From NCBI GenBank assembly GCA_003342895.1, contig PTFA01000311.1, forward strand, positions 563,804 through 627,803: 64,000 nt of DNA, given 5' to 3'. Of the stretch, positions 25,204-37,566 are shown piece after piece. A model generated the notes under the pieces. That model did no database searches. It saw nothing but the letters and a program-made list of their open reading frames with translations, and had not been told where the DNA came from. Numbering within the stretch: the stretch's first letter is position 1; each line of letters opens with the position of its first letter. A program made the position numbers and the translations under genes. The DNA comes from Casuarius casuarius. Its lineage: Eukaryota > Chordata > Aves > Casuariiformes > Casuariidae.

Positions 25204-27271
25204 ATAGTTATCTGTATCTGTGTATCATGTCCTTGCATTTTAGTTTAACTTAGTTGCTTTAGACCTTTTTTCTTAAATTTTCTGATTAAAAAGAAATTTT
25301 GAAGCAGCCAGCAGTGTCAGACATAATTAGTGCACTATGATTCTTGTATTATAGTTACCAGACAGAACCCCATAGAGTTCTGTACTATTGACTGAATATG
25401 CTAACCAGATTTAAAATACACTAATTTCAGTCCTGAATATCTAACTTGCTTAAAGTGTACTGGATTATGTTCAGCTTCAAACTGTCTACTCTAGGCCAGA
25501 AAATTGGTTAGTTCTCATTTGACTCTCTTGTGATATTTCCAAGGGTATTTGTGGCACATATGATATGAGGCATGCATGTATGCCATTGCGTACTTGACAT
25601 AAATGTGCAAGGCAAACACTTCAAAGTGAAAGCCCTGCCAGAACCCTCATAAATCATGCCTGCCTGCTAAAGAGTAGGATATGATATTGAATTTCAGGGA
25701 ATTCACTGGAAACAATATCGCAATACACTGTCAGATTTCCTGTTGAAATCGGGAATCAAACGGAATGAAGGCAGTGTGTTTTTTCATAGGCTTCCTTGCA
25801 ATTCTCTGTAACTATGAGTTTAAAAGAGAGAAAAAGGTTCAGATGAAATACCAGAGGAGTTTAGATTCGGAATGTTGTAGGACTTCTGTCTTTCTCCTTT
25901 TCCTTCTCCACATCCTTGGTGCCTCTATTTTCTGTACCCGACTATTCTCTGTCTATGACCCGAACTACAACTGGTCATTTTGGGAGCTCAGTATAGTATC
26001 AAGATAAGTTCCTGACATGATTCCCTGGCTTTACAGCTGCCATTGTTTCTCTTTCCTTCCCTTGCTTGGCCCTGAACAGGCTCAGTATCACATCCACCTC
26101 TCCATTTTTAGCTCATCATATGAACTATCACCATCAAGTGTCTGACAACCTTGCAGTACAGTGTCAGGTCTTCTTAAAGTTGATGGCTGTAGAGAATTCA
26201 TTGCATACTTCTGGATAGTTGAGGAACTCGTCCATGCAACTAATTTAATGACTTTGGAAACAACACAGACTCGCACTCATGTACACATGTGAAAAGGTGC
26301 ACATTACAAAAGATGTGGCCCTTTGAATTTGTCTAGGTAGAGGCACAGGATGGTTATCATATTGTCAACAGTGCATTCTAAGTCACCATCCCAATGAGCA
26401 ATTATTAAATACATTCACGTGTAAACAAGTTCTTTTTTTTCCTTCATTACAGCATTTCTGAACATCTGTTCTGACTTGATCAGATGCTCTGGTGATGTAC
26501 TCCATAGAAATGCCTATAGATATAAATAAACAAATTCCTCAGTGAAATCATTCTGTGAAGCTATTATGTAGTATGTCTTGAAAGACTTGATAGAAAGAAA
26601 GAATTATAATATTGCTGCAAAACAGCACAGACCTAGGTTTGTGAGGTAGAAAGAGCTTATTTAAAATGAAACAACTTAAGTCAAATGACAGGATGTTATT
26701 GAAGAAAAAAAAACAAATGCATTTTAAACTTTACACAAATGTATTCCTGATCTAAAGATATGTCCTTGTCTAAAATCTCTCTAACTCTATTGCCTCTAGA
26801 GAAAGTTTCTCCGAGAAAGAAGAAAGAAGTGTCTGGATATGTTAGCCAATCTGTAGAGAATGAGTAGTTTATACTAGAAAAAGAGCTTTTATCTGGGTAC
26901 TTTCATCTCCATATTATGCTGTAGTTACATGGCATTTTCATATCAGTCATGGTTTGATACTATAAAGTACACCTGCAATGAGGGCAGAGGGACACAGCCC
27001 ATATTTAAAATAGGACTTGTGTCTGAAGGAACTTTTTTTATGAGCAGTTGATGAAAGAGGTCCTACTGTGTGGTTTCCTGAGGATAGTCTGGGATTCAAC
27101 TCAGTGACCAGGTCACTGCTAGTCCCATATTCCTATGTTATGCACATTAGTGATGACTGGGTCAAAAAGGGGACAAGTGAATCTAGAGTAGCAAGTGGTG
27201 CTATCTGGTTCCTCAAGCAACTCTTACCTATAAAATGGACATCAAAGAAGTAAGTGCAAAATTCAGTATAT
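25204..27271. other. AT-rich noncoding DNA, no gene seen
   Basis: Nothing is recognised. The 80-codon plus-strand frame at 25765-26007 contains a leucine/phenylalanine-rich run but no start context or homologue that I can name. Confidence 0.65.
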
Positions 27272-27287
27272 TGTACAGTACTGTACA
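27272..27287. repeat. 16-bp perfect palindrome TGTACAGTACTGTACA
   Basis: The sequence TGTACAGTACTGTACA equals its own reverse complement over all 16 bases. The ACA and TGT half-sites are 4 bases apart, not the 3 of a steroid-receptor element, so I do not call it a hormone response element. Function is unknown. Confidence 0.95.
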
Positions 27288-29211
27288 GTGAACTACAAAA
27301 TTCAAGACTGTAGCTCTTAATGTATCTCCTTTGTTTCCTTAAGAAACTCACCCGTTGCTTCTCAGCATATACTTTTGAGAGTAAGGAGCAAGACAGAGGA
27401 CTGGGTTTATTTTGCTCAGTGTGGGTTACTATGCTTGCACTTTAACTCACTTAAGCATATGAACCAATTATAACCTTTCCACAATGAGCCCTGTGGCATA
27501 AAGACTAACTCTATTGCTTAATTCAGTAGCACAGGAGAAAGAAAGGGAGGAATAGCTGTTTTCTGTCCATTCCATGTAACCAAAGTATTTTCCTATGATC
27601 CTATTTCTTTAATTCTGTTTGAAGCTGGTTGCAAAGTGCCTCTAGCATAAAACAAACACAAACTACAGAAGATTGGGCTGAACCCAAAAACACCCCTTCT
27701 GATGGAAGCAAGATGAATAATGGCCTCAGCAGATATGATAACCGTTATAAATTGTGCAATAACATATATAACTTCTATGTGATGGAGCAATGAGTACAAT
27801 ACTCAGAACTTCCCTCACAAATGTAAGAAACATCCCCACTTTCATCCATTATCCCTTTTACTCCTATGCTGTCACAGCGATACCACTTTCTTTCTCTTCC
27901 TACACTTTTTTTTTTCTAGACACCAATGCTACAAAAGGAAACATATTTAAAGGTGATTAGAAAAGATGATTGGGTACTTGAGTTTTTAATTCAGCAGTTT
28001 GTATTTGTTCTACAACAGCAGCTAACATGGTAACATCATGGACAAACACCTGGACTTGTCTTATGGGGAAACAGACCAAATATTTTGTAGCTCTTTTTTC
28101 ATCTAATAAATTCATTTTCAGTTATATCAATCTATATTGCTCTGCAGTTATAATAGTCTTGTTGACTGTCAGAGATGATTTAAGGGAGAAGCAACAGTGC
28201 TCCCAGCACCTTAGGCTAAATCAGGTAAGAGAAGGAAAGGGGCTGCTGAGACCAAAAGCCACTTTTCTGTGGAAAACCAAGAGCTGTTCAATTGGAAGTA
28301 TTTTCCAGGGTACTGTTAATGCCTTTGTAGGCAATATAGGAAGATCCTCTATGAGACACTGTGTAGAATTTTGGTTCAGGAAGGATGTACTGAAATAAGA
28401 GGATTAGATGCAGAAGAGCTCACAGGATGAATTGAGCAATGGTTAGAAAGCCCAATCTACTTGGCTTGTTTCAGATGAGCAAAATAAGAGCATGTAGCAG
28501 TTGCACAATAATAAATAAATATAAATGGTCTGTGAATGAATTTGAGGTTGAAACTGAAAGAAGTGTCCTGTCAAAGCAATGAAGTTCTAGAACAGAATCT
28601 TACTATGACAAAAATGGGCAAAAACTGTAACTCATATTACAGTAAATTTGATCAGTTTATGCATGAGATCACATGATGTGATTGCCTCTCTTTTCACAGA
28701 ATGTGCAAATCCTGTTAACAATGTGACACAGTGGAAGAATTCATTTCATAACATGACCACTGGAGATAGAGGATCCATTTTCCATGGTGGTCATCTGCAT
28801 TCAATGCAATGACAAATTGAACTGTCACTTCACCCACTCTAAAAAGTTATTGTATTCCCTGGCCTCATGTTTGGGTTTTCATACGTTCCCTTAGTCAAGA
28901 TGCAGAGAGTGGCAACCTTACGGATCTACATTCTATATGGAAGATCAGAGTATTAAATAATCAGTTTTGTGGTGAAATGAGAGTATGCAGTATCGTTTCC
29001 CTACGAAGACCTTGCAAGTTCAAAATACAATAGCTCAGTAGCTTTGCCTCTGCTTATTATAGTTGCAAAGAGGAAAAAAAGAAACTATATATTAATCCTT
29101 CCCTGTAATGCTGTTGTAATACTCACAAATACAAACATTATACAATATGATAGATAGAAAGGCCTCTGAATTGGTAGTGCAGGAAGCACTTGTGAAGTAA
29201 ATGCTAAGCAG
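27288..29211. other. AT-rich noncoding DNA, no gene seen
   Basis: No supported gene. The 123-codon frame at 28027-28398 (plus) begins at an ATG and has a hydrophobic run at about residues 30-48, but no family resemblance. One frame of this length is expected by chance in 64 kb. No other element is visible. Confidence 0.6.
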
Positions 29212-29242
29212 TTCTCTCTCTCTCTTTTTTTTTTTTTTTTTT
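29212..29242. repeat. (TC)n-T18 pyrimidine tract
   Basis: TTCTCTCTCTCTC runs into a T stretch of 18 bases. It is simple sequence with no retroposed body attached. Confidence 0.9.
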
Positions 29243-30030
29243 AAGAAGGATCCCTTACACAGTATCATTTCAAAGCACTAGAGTTGGAAGTCACGTGCGC
29301 ATACACAGATATGCACAAATATGTGTATGCATTGAAATATGTATTCAGAGACTTGCATATTATTAAATACTGAAATATTGCACACATATATGTATGAGCT
29401 GGGCAAAATTTAACTGTTTTTTGGCCAAAAAATGCAAGTTTAACCAAATAAAAAAGTATTATGGAGGAAATGTTGGTGTCAAAGAAGTTTCTTTTTCAAA
29501 CACTTCTCATGGTCAGGGTAGCATTTATAACCAAGGAAAGTAGTTTATACTCCATTACCACAGAATATTAAAGAGCTTTGGTATGCACCTGGTTTCCAGG
29601 TATAATCCCATATTTATCCATATCTGAAATCTCACTCTTTTTCTTCCTCCCGTTGTCCATCTTACCTGATAAAGTTGTCCCATCTTGTATAAACTACTGT
29701 CTGTGAAGAGAGCTTGACTCTCTATCCCTTTGGTTAAGGTATCAGTTTAGGAAGGTGAAGGTACAAGTTGTCCTTGCGAGCCAGTCAGCACAGGGACTTG
29801 CATGTGGGACCCCTGTTAGCTTCCTAATCTGTTAGTTTCTCTGGAGCAGCGCGTCTTTCTCTCTAAAACATTTCTGTGCAATTGATTTTAATCTGCATTA
29901 AAAACAAAACTAAATAATTAACCTCAGTTTTCACTAAACATATTTACATTTTGCATAGCTTTTGTATAAGTGCTTGCACACACGCACAGTTGCAAAAGAA
30001 AACCAAACTGCAGGCATGGGGGAGCACATT
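29243..30030. other. AT-rich noncoding DNA, no gene seen
   Basis: No gene or named repeat is visible. Small TATG/CATA-rich patches occur around 29295-29400. Confidence 0.6.
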
Positions 30031-30037
30031 GCTACCT

Positions 30038-30105
30038 CTTTTATAAATGGAGGAAGCAAAACCAGAGGGGCTAACTTTGTGCCAGTTGTCAAATAGCAAA
30101 GCATT
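30038..30105 (-). mobile_element. Possible MIR SINE relic (weak)
   Basis: TTTTATAAATGGAGGAAGC, then AGAGGGGCTAACTTTGTGCC and GTCAAATAGCAAAG, follows the order of the MIR core read in reverse (cATTTTAcAgATGaGGAAAC, GAGAGGttAAGTgACTTGcC, GTCAcAcAGC). Matches are partial and the tRNA-like end is not seen. It is clearly weaker than the MIR copies at 46.3, 52.0 and 56.4 kb. Confidence 0.35.
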
Positions 30106-31055
30106 CAAGAGCTCGATAAAATGTAGCCCTTTGTTACAAGCAGGGTCAGCGATCTGTTGAAGCGCATTGTTTCCTTTATGTTACTTCCCTTAAAAAAATG
30201 CCATAACTCTTGTTTCATTCTGAAGTAGACTCACCTCCCCCTTCTTCTATATTTTTCTACTCCACCTTGCTGTCTGTGGAAAGCTGAGACTTTTCGGTGC
30301 TCTTCTGACATAACCTGTGGTCTGTTTTGGAAGCCTGTTACCAAAAGCTGCTCTGGTTATGCTGCACTGGGGAACAGGGCAGAATTTGTTTCAGATTGTT
30401 AGACCACTTCAGCCAGCTCTTAGACACATTTCAGCTGTGTGAATTATCAAGTTAAAGAAGTACCCATGTAGAACATGGCACCAGCACAGTCCTGACAGAT
30501 ATAGCTATTTTATTTTTGGAAAGTCAGCCTAGGGCTGTTGTGGCTGGCTTGCTGACAGACATCATGTATTGCTATTCCAACAGAGAAATGTTAACTATAA
30601 AATCAAGTAACCTCAGGGTTTGGATTTATACTTAAATTTTTAATAAGCTGTCAAAAGCCCACTTTGCAGCGTTCATTTAAAATTGGACTGAACAGCCCCA
30701 CTGTCACTTAATATGCACTTATCCATTGCACATGCCAGCAAGGGGGTGCGGGGCTGTGCAGGTCTCCTCTGCAAAAAGAATTTCTGTTTTCTCTTTTATT
30801 CCCTGCCATTTTGACTAGCTGGGCATATCTGGCCCAAAGAGGTCACACTGGATTGCCACAGGGGTTTCCCATTCGTGCCCTCCCCTGGGTATTGGGCTCC
30901 CTTCAGTGTACACAGGTGGTCCTGCCACAGGACACCAGACTGACACCTCAGCCAGAGGGCTGGGGTTTTCTTCCCCTCTCTTCCCCTGCATTTCTCTGTG
31001 GGTCTTTCCTACCTACCAGGCCCCACGTGCTTTGAGTGGCACTATTTCGTCCCTC
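30106..31055. other. Noncoding DNA, rising GC, no gene seen
   Basis: AT-rich to about 30720, then GC-rich from about 30810. Several overlapping frames on both strands in the GC-rich part (74-115 codons) reflect composition, and none has a recognisable domain. Confidence 0.6.
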
Positions 31056-31150
31056 CACAGAGGTGCGATCCAGCGGGAGCTGCCCTTCGCGAGCCCCACG
31101 CTGGCCCGAATGCACCGTCACAGCCCACGGAGGCAACATGCACCACGGGC
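31056..31150. promoter_or_regulatory. Short CpG-dense patch
   Basis: About nine CpGs fall within some 95 bases (GTGCGATC, CAGCGGG, CTTCGCGAG, CACGCTGG, CCCGAATG, CACCGTC, CACGGAGG, CACGGGC), in a window otherwise depleted of CpG. This could be a small unmethylated regulatory patch or the start of a noncoding transcript. No TATA box or splice donor can be tied to it with confidence, and it is well below the usual CpG-island length. Confidence 0.35.
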
Positions 31151-33015
31151 AGGGGAGCTGTGGCTTACACCTTTCCAGTAACAAGTAAAGGAGTATGGTC
31201 TGCCTTTTATATGCCAGTGCTCTGTAACTGTATACATGTAACTAGTCACAATGCACATATACCAGGAGGGACTAATTCTGATTACATAATTATTATTGGA
31301 CTTCTGTATTTGTTATCATTGTGTTTTACAAAGGGCTTCTTTTAGATGCTTTTATCATGCTTTCATGAAAGGCCCTCTCCTAAGCTGGTGATATGTAGCA
31401 CTTAGCCATAGGGCAAGCTGCATAACCAGTCTCATCTAAGCAAAGTTCTGGCTCCCTAAGACAGTGTATCCTTGTTTTCACAGACTTCTTTCTTGCAAAC
31501 AGTCTGAAGTTCCCATACTTGTGGCCTTTGTGAAGAAAACACTTTAGTCCTCTTCTATTTACTGATGCTGTGGGTGGGGGAGAGGGAGGGAAACAACCAG
31601 GAGCAGCTGAAGAAATAAAAGAGGTTACAGTGATGTGGTATGTTTCCATTTAAATGTTTATCAGTGCTGAGCTATTTTCCAAACCTTCTTTATAAAAACA
31701 GGGGAAGAGGTGGAGGATAAACCAGGTAATCAATTGCTCTAACCACCAGCTGATGTCAGTGTTGAAAGCCCCAGAGTGAAGGTTATGGATTGCTGGGACT
31801 GCTGGCCATAGCTAGCTCTCTGTCACAGCATACATCTTGGCTATCCTGTTGTATTCTGGTTTCTCATGAAGGATGCAAAGCCACAGGAACTGTTACACTT
31901 TTAACAGCACCTTATTAAAAGCCTAGTACAAACAATGATAAGTTCCTCAAAGAAGAAGATGGTGGAGATGCAGGGAATGAAAAATAGCACAAAGCTATTG
32001 ATGCTTCTCTCCCCTGTAAAAACACACCTGCAAGAACCATATCCCACCATCCTGACATGTTTGCCAGACTTGCCGTTTTTTCCAGAAATAATGGCTGCTA
32101 TCAAAACTGCCTTTTCAGTTCAGGCCAACAAGAAGTTCTAATTCAACATGCTCAGGCCAGGAATGACTATTTGACATGACAACAGCAAGTAATGTTACTG
32201 AGAGACATCAGAATTACAAGCTGACAACTATTTCTCTAAAAGGCCATGTTACAAGAGATGTTCCAGTGCTTTCGATTCTGCTCTCTGTCTTCTATACATG
32301 AGTAGTTATGATTACGTGCAAAAACATATTATCGAGGATTGATTAGTTTTATTAGTACTGCCGTGAAGTGACGGCATTGCTATGATTAAATATATTATTG
32401 CTATAGTAGAAATTGTGGGATCAAAAGCAGAAACATTGCAAGCTATCGTTAACTCCTTTTTTAAAATACAGAACAATGCCATGTATAATTATTTTCTTGT
32501 GGTGTATCTGAAAACTTTTTATTGCTTTCATTTGCCATTGTATTTATTTAGAGCCTTTTATGCAGGAAGATGTTTTCTCTGAGAAAACAGACTTTGTACA
32601 ACTGATGCCAGCATTCCCCACTTCTAAATCTCCACTGAAGTTGCCATTAATAGTTAACTAACTAAAAAGCCTTTTCTAGGTCTAATAATGAGATGAGGCT
32701 ACACTGGCCAGATGTCCCGAAGCCGAAGCTGACTGTCCTTGCCCCCTGCAGCCCTTTAGGCATTAGGAAGGTTGTCACCAAGCCTGCATGTTGCAAGCAA
32801 GGTAACCTGAACTTTTAATGGTCATAATTTGCCTTAAGATAAAACCTGTCCTGAAGTCTGGACAGACCAGGACCGTCCTAGACAGCAACCTGAGACTATT
32901 GCTCTTTGGCTTTATTAAGTGACGTGTCCTGCTAGAAGAAGAGCTAAATCTTGCTGTTTGGTCATTCTACATATTTGTCTATTAGCAAAATTAACTTTTT
33001 AGTAAGTGTATTATA
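31151..33015. other. AT-rich noncoding DNA, no gene seen
   Basis: No gene is seen. A hairpin with a 6-bp stem (TGCCGT 32359-32364, ACGGCA 32371-32376, loop GAAGTG) is present. A T12 run lies near 33020. Confidence 0.6.
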
Positions 33016-33349
33016 CAGCTTTTTTTTTTTTTAAATAGGAATATGGCAAACGTTAAATCGGAATATGTATGTACAAGGGAAGGGAATGTGGCTCTGTGTT
33101 CAGACAAGGTTTTCTAGCTCCCTTTTATGGCCTCTGACTCATAACTTTAGCAACACTTTTAAAAAATGTACTTAAGAGTGGAAATAAAAACAGTAGCTTC
33201 TCAATGTGGCCATCTCTACCCCACACACCTTGGATGAGATGCCTCCGAAATGCCCTATTCCCTGGGCTTCCAGATGGGCGATGTTTACCTCACTTCTGCA
33301 ACACTTCAATGTTTGAGGCAAGATACAGAAGGCAGGTTAATAACCCCTG

Positions 33350-33610
33350 TGGGGTTTGCTCCCTCGCGCTCCAAGGCATGGGGCTAGCCAGGCACATCCA
33401 GAGAGGGAGCAGCAGTGGGAGGACAGGAAGGGGAGGCAGCGAGCCAGAAGCCCAGCGAGCCAGGAGCCAGGCATTGATCCAGAGAGTACGGAGAGCAAGA
33501 GGGTGCTGTAATTGCAGGCTGCAAAGGAGGAGCAGGGCTGGAGGCTTGGGCCACAAGCATGTGGACAATCAAGAAGAGGAGGCAGCGACAGAAAGAGGCT
33601 TCCTGTAAAA
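33350..33610. other. GC-rich, purine-biased block with spurious long frames
   Basis: AGAGAGGGAGCAGCAGTGGG, GGCAGCGAGCC and similar strings give a plus-strand purine bias. The 134-codon plus frame (33204-33608) and the 92- and 95-codon minus frames occupy the same bases in different phases. The deduced peptides are low-complexity Arg/Gly/Ser or Leu/Ser. I consider none of them a gene. Confidence 0.55.
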
Positions 33611-33699
33611 CGGCTGCTAATCATTGCCTTGTGCCAGCCAAGAAAAGGTGCACAGAAACAATTCCCTGTCTTGCAAACTAAGCCTACAGAGGAATTAGG

Positions 33700-33970
33700 G
33701 GAGCTTTAACTTTGCAAATGATACAGTAAAACATCCAAGATCACCTTTGTGGCTCTTACCTTGTCTATTCCACATTAAATCTCACCTTTCACAAATGCAT
33801 TAGCTGCATGTCCATAATTGTTCATATGCTTATGACTATTATTGCTAAGTGTTATCACTCATTGTGACTTTTCAACAGAACATTCAAAAGCACCTTTCTC
33901 TCTGGGTTATTTCCACACTAGGTATTGCCATTATCCCATTAGGATCTTGTGATTATTAGAACATCAAACT
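33700..33970. promoter_or_regulatory. Candidate conserved noncoding element
   Basis: This is a non-repetitive AT-rich stretch. ATGCATTAGCTGCATG near 33797 holds ATGCA and TGCAT arms in inverted orientation. There are also POU/homeodomain-like cores (CCATAATTGTTCATATG, TTATGACTATTATTGC), a CAAATGATAC string and a CACTCATTGTGAC string. No transposon or simple-repeat signature is present. It is one of the best enhancer-like segments by eye. Conservation is inferred, not observed. Confidence 0.35.
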
Positions 33971-35122
33971 GGATTTTTTTTCCCTCAATAGGGAAAGTAC
34001 ATTTTTCTTAACTGTACTGTTTTATGGGTGTTTTTAGAAAACAGAGAGAAAAAAAAATCAGCTCTAGGCAGAGACAAAACCTGAAAAATTGCCTCCTGAA
34101 ATGTGAATGCCTCAGAAAGTGAAGAAAGATGTTAGGGAGCATCTGGATACTAGGAAGGGTCACTGCAACTTATAGAAGAGAAGGGATGAAAGTTTGTCTA
34201 TAGGATCTTAAAGGCAATAGTAAGCAACCAACCCTTATGGTAAATCATTACTAGATTTTTATTATGGTACCTTTCGATCTCTTTTTTTTAATTGCTCATT
34301 TCTTTCTTTAAATCTGAGCTTGTTAAAACATCAGAAAACACAGAGGATCAGACTTAGATCTGTGAACTACTTAAGTATTTGCTAGTATGTAGTCAAGCTG
34401 TGTCTCATGACAGTGACTTCTAACTTTTCTCTGAGGCACTGAGCTGTCTTGGTTTGATGTCAGCTCTACAATTGCAGACCAAAAGAGGGAATGAAAAAGG
34501 CAGGCTGAAGAATGTCATGTCAAAGTACTAATAGCTGATAGTAAAACATCCTGCTTTTAGCATGTGGCTGTGAAGGAGAGAGAACAAAAGTGCTGAGACA
34601 AATTGCTGCCCATCCTTTTAAAATTTGAAATAAGGAATTGAAATTCTTCCAGACAGATAACCAAACTGGGATTCCCACCTGATAGCTGTAAAAACCAGTG
34701 ATGTGCTAACAGCAGATCCTCAGGGCTCCTGGTAATATTCTACCAACAAATACAAATGAAAACTTGGAGTGAATTCTGTGTCTCTGATGTTGATCACATC
34801 TCCCATTGGTTATAATCTCAGAAGCGCCTTTAAAACACTTTAGAGGAACCCCACCCCCTTTTTAATGCAATAAGTTTCAATAAATGCACTCAGGCTCCTG
34901 GAGAGTAAAGGGAGGTGGGGGAGGAGGCTTTCTTTTTTCACTATCCACACCCCTTCCCTCATTGCAGAAAGTAAGCACTATTAACACACAAACTGAGCTA
35001 CAGTCCCTCAAAGTACATTAAAACCAACCTGCCTGCCCCCAGGATACCAGACCCCAAGCACATGGTGAACATGAGTGGGCTGGTGGTATTCTCTTCACAC
35101 TCTCACGGAGCTGAAGGTAAAT
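33971..35122. other. AT-rich noncoding DNA, no gene seen
   Basis: No gene is seen. There is a purine-rich stretch at about 34905-34930 (GGGAGGTGGGGGAGGAGG). The remainder shows no recognisable elements. Confidence 0.6.
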
Positions 35123-35242
35123 GATGTCAGGATAGCCTGGATGATATGCCCACAGTTACACTATGTGGATACACAGATACACTATATGGCTTGTTACAGC
35201 AAAATTGTATTTTGGTTTCGATGGCTTCCTAATGTCTTTGTG
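35123..35242 (+). repeat. Unknown ~115-bp dispersed repeat, copy 1
   Basis: This segment aligns to 37567-37680 in the same orientation. Shared blocks are GTCAGGA, ATGCCCACAGTTACACTATG, TTGTTACA-CAAAATTGTA, TTTTGGTTT-GATG and AATGTCT. The central 20 bases after TATGTGGAT differ between copies. Outside these limits the similarity stops. Identity in the aligned blocks is high (roughly 80% by eye). I recognise neither copy as CR1, MIR or an LTR. Orientation is arbitrary. Confidence 0.8.
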
Positions 35243-36035
35243 CCCAAAGGAAGGGCCAAGGACAGCCAAGGACCATCTCAGGAGTCGTACGCAGTAGTAT
35301 GTTGCACTTCTAGGAAACGCAGGCTGCACTCTGGCTACGCAGGCTAATGGACAGTGCTACCTCTGAGAGACAAAGCCAAGCACATAGCTGGTAGAAGGGA
35401 CCTCTGGAACAGAGAAAGGAGGTTGCAGTGAGTGGAGCTCTCTCGACTCCTTGAAACTAATATTTTGCTCGGAACCACTGGATTTTAGTTTTTAACCAAC
35501 TGTGACTGCTATCTTTATGCTAGGCCTCTCAGATTTATTTTGCTTTACATCAGAAGAGCCCAATAATTCTGTTAGGGAATTGCTGATGTATCAGCTCCAT
35601 CTTGCAGCCAAGGGTTCCCCAAGTGCAGGCTGACATCAAGTGGGCAGAATTGCACTGACTGGGCCAGGTCCTCTGCAGACAGAAATCCAGCCTCTGCAGT
35701 AAAAAGAGAAAAAAGGGGTCACTTGTAGCAGCTGGGACACTATCTCATGTGCAGACTCCTTACCCTCTGCAGAGCACTCTCATGGAGAGCATGAAGGAAA
35801 ACCCTCAGCCATCAACTGTAACACATGACCTGCACTTACTTATGCAGGAGATTTCTGGTAAGTCCCTCACATGAGTTCCATAATTGTGAGGTCCTTCATG
35901 CATTACCTAAGGGGAAAATAAATCACGCCTGCAACTGATCCCTTCTGTCTCACCAAATGGATTGGCTTATTGATCAGAAAATTACTTCCTTTTTTTCTTG
36001 GTCACTGCATTGTGTTGCATCTGTTACCTTGCTTC
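35243..36035. other. Noncoding DNA, no gene seen
   Basis: No gene or named element is visible between the first copy of the unknown repeat and the next candidate regulatory segment. Confidence 0.55.
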
Positions 36036-36039
36036 CCAT

Positions 36040-36225
36040 CATTTTTCACTGCAAAGCATCATGAGCCAGTGTGAAACGATGTGCATTTGAGCCAAAAAAT
36101 TAATCGATGGGACAATATTGGACATGCAAAAAAGCCATTGATCATACAAGCCAAGTGTCAGCATTTGATAGCAAGAGAGAGCTTTGAATTATGGCCTAAT
36201 CCAAGGAATGAGTCTGTATCTGTGA
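36040..36225. promoter_or_regulatory. Candidate conserved noncoding element
   Basis: Non-repetitive sequence with ATTAATCGATGG, GACAATATTGGACATGC and CATTGATCATACAAG strings, i.e. CUT/homeodomain and SOX-like cores. Two CpGs are retained in AT-rich surroundings. No repeat signature is seen. The call rests only on composition and motif density. Confidence 0.25.
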
Positions 36226-37566
36226 CCTAATTGTAAGTAAGGTCTTCACAGACCAGGAATAACAGAGACTATTGAGCGTTAATACTCAGTGCTAACATCA
36301 TATGCTGCTTCTTATCAAATGTAGAAACCCCTTTCCTACATCATCATCCTTCTGGATTATTACAGGTACAGTAGAAATGGAACAAATACTTCCTTTCAGA
36401 TGTAGGTTCATGTTGCACTGATGGACAGTATTTTTACCTCTTTTGGTTACTGAAACTGCCTTTTTGTCTCGTTCCTATTTTTAACTATACCTATGAATGC
36501 ATGGCTCCTGAAAGTTTAGGGTGCAATCATGAAAATGAAGGCCTGGGCATAAGGGTTGGAAATATTATCGAAGCTGACAATTGACTTCGGAGTGCCAAGC
36601 CATTCATACAAACAGCAAAAAGCTGCATCACCTCTTCATTTTATTTCTGTCTAGTAATGACCACCGTCTTCTCCAGCACACAGACTTACTTGAGCCATAA
36701 TGGAATTGCAGTAAAGTTGGTAGTTTAAATATTCAACCCAGGAGCTTATTGTTATCATCCATAATTATCAGTTTTCTATTGTGCTACATACTGTATATTA
36801 TAGAGGATTGAGTCAGTAGGGGTTGAGCTTCCCAGATGAAAAGACTGGACAGAGTGCTGTGAAGCTCTTCTGTGTTGTTATGCATAGGCTGCTTGAACTG
36901 GAATTAGAGTAAAGCAGATCTTTCACAATTTACTGAGTAGTCCTGAGCCACCATGTACTACATGGAATTATACAAAGGACAGTTCCTGGAGCTAATAGTT
37001 TATGCAGTGAATCAAAGTGGATCAAAAAGGTGCAAAAATGTGAAGGTGAGAGGGAGAAAGAGATGGAAGACTAAGTAACAGCAAACTTACTATGTTTTCA
37101 ATATAGCATAAAGCAAAGAGTTCAACGTTGCATTATAATTTGAGCCCCAAATCCAAAAGGGTGGATTCATATACTACACAACCTTTTATTCAAACTATAT
37201 CTGAACTTTCCAATGTCTGCTTTTAATTTTGCTCTCTTCAATCATCTCCTTTACATTGTATTTCTCTTGTCAGCAGCTTTGTCTCTCACCACTCTCCCCT
37301 TCCCCTTTCCTCCAAACCATTGCTCAGAACTGGAAGAGCAGAGCACACCATAAGAAGGAACTCACCAGAGACCTGGGTAAACTGGTGTCTGAAAGTCCCT
37401 CCTCTGTTTTGACTTTCCTTATCATTCTGTAACCTTAAAATATTATTTTATTATGCAATATCAGCAAGAACATACTCACGTTACATCATGGGAAGATCCT
37501 AGCTGGTAGAAAGCTTCAGAGTGCCATGGCTCTTGTTTCTACCCAAACCTGCTTCCAGGGTTGGCA
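36226..37566. other. AT-rich noncoding DNA, no gene seen
   Basis: No gene is seen. 36715-36800 (GTTTAAATATTC, CATCCATAATTATCAG) is again AT-rich and non-repetitive, and may belong to the same class of candidate elements, but I see less to support it. Confidence 0.55.

Noticed and set aside
27060..27250. MIR-like order of short strings ending in CTATAAAATGGACATC
   Set aside because: Only the AAAATGG core and a few flanking bases fit. Not enough to separate from chance.
27272..27287. Steroid hormone response element
   Set aside because: ACA and TGT half-sites are separated by 4 bases instead of 3, and the half-sites are not AGAACA/TGTTCT.
28027..28398. 123-codon plus-strand frame starting at ATG
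   Set aside because: No family resemblance and no conserved motif. One such frame is expected by chance in 64 kb of AT-rich DNA read in six frames.
33204..33608. 134-codon plus-strand frame
   Set aside because: Low-complexity Arg/Gly/Ser composition in a purine-biased GC-rich block, with equally long frames on the other strand over the same bases. No known domain.
35075..35347. Similar peptides from frames at 35075-35347 and 37585-37830 (both contain CPQLHYVD)
   Set aside because: The likeness comes from the duplicated DNA element, not from a gene. The frames diverge outside it and have no domain.
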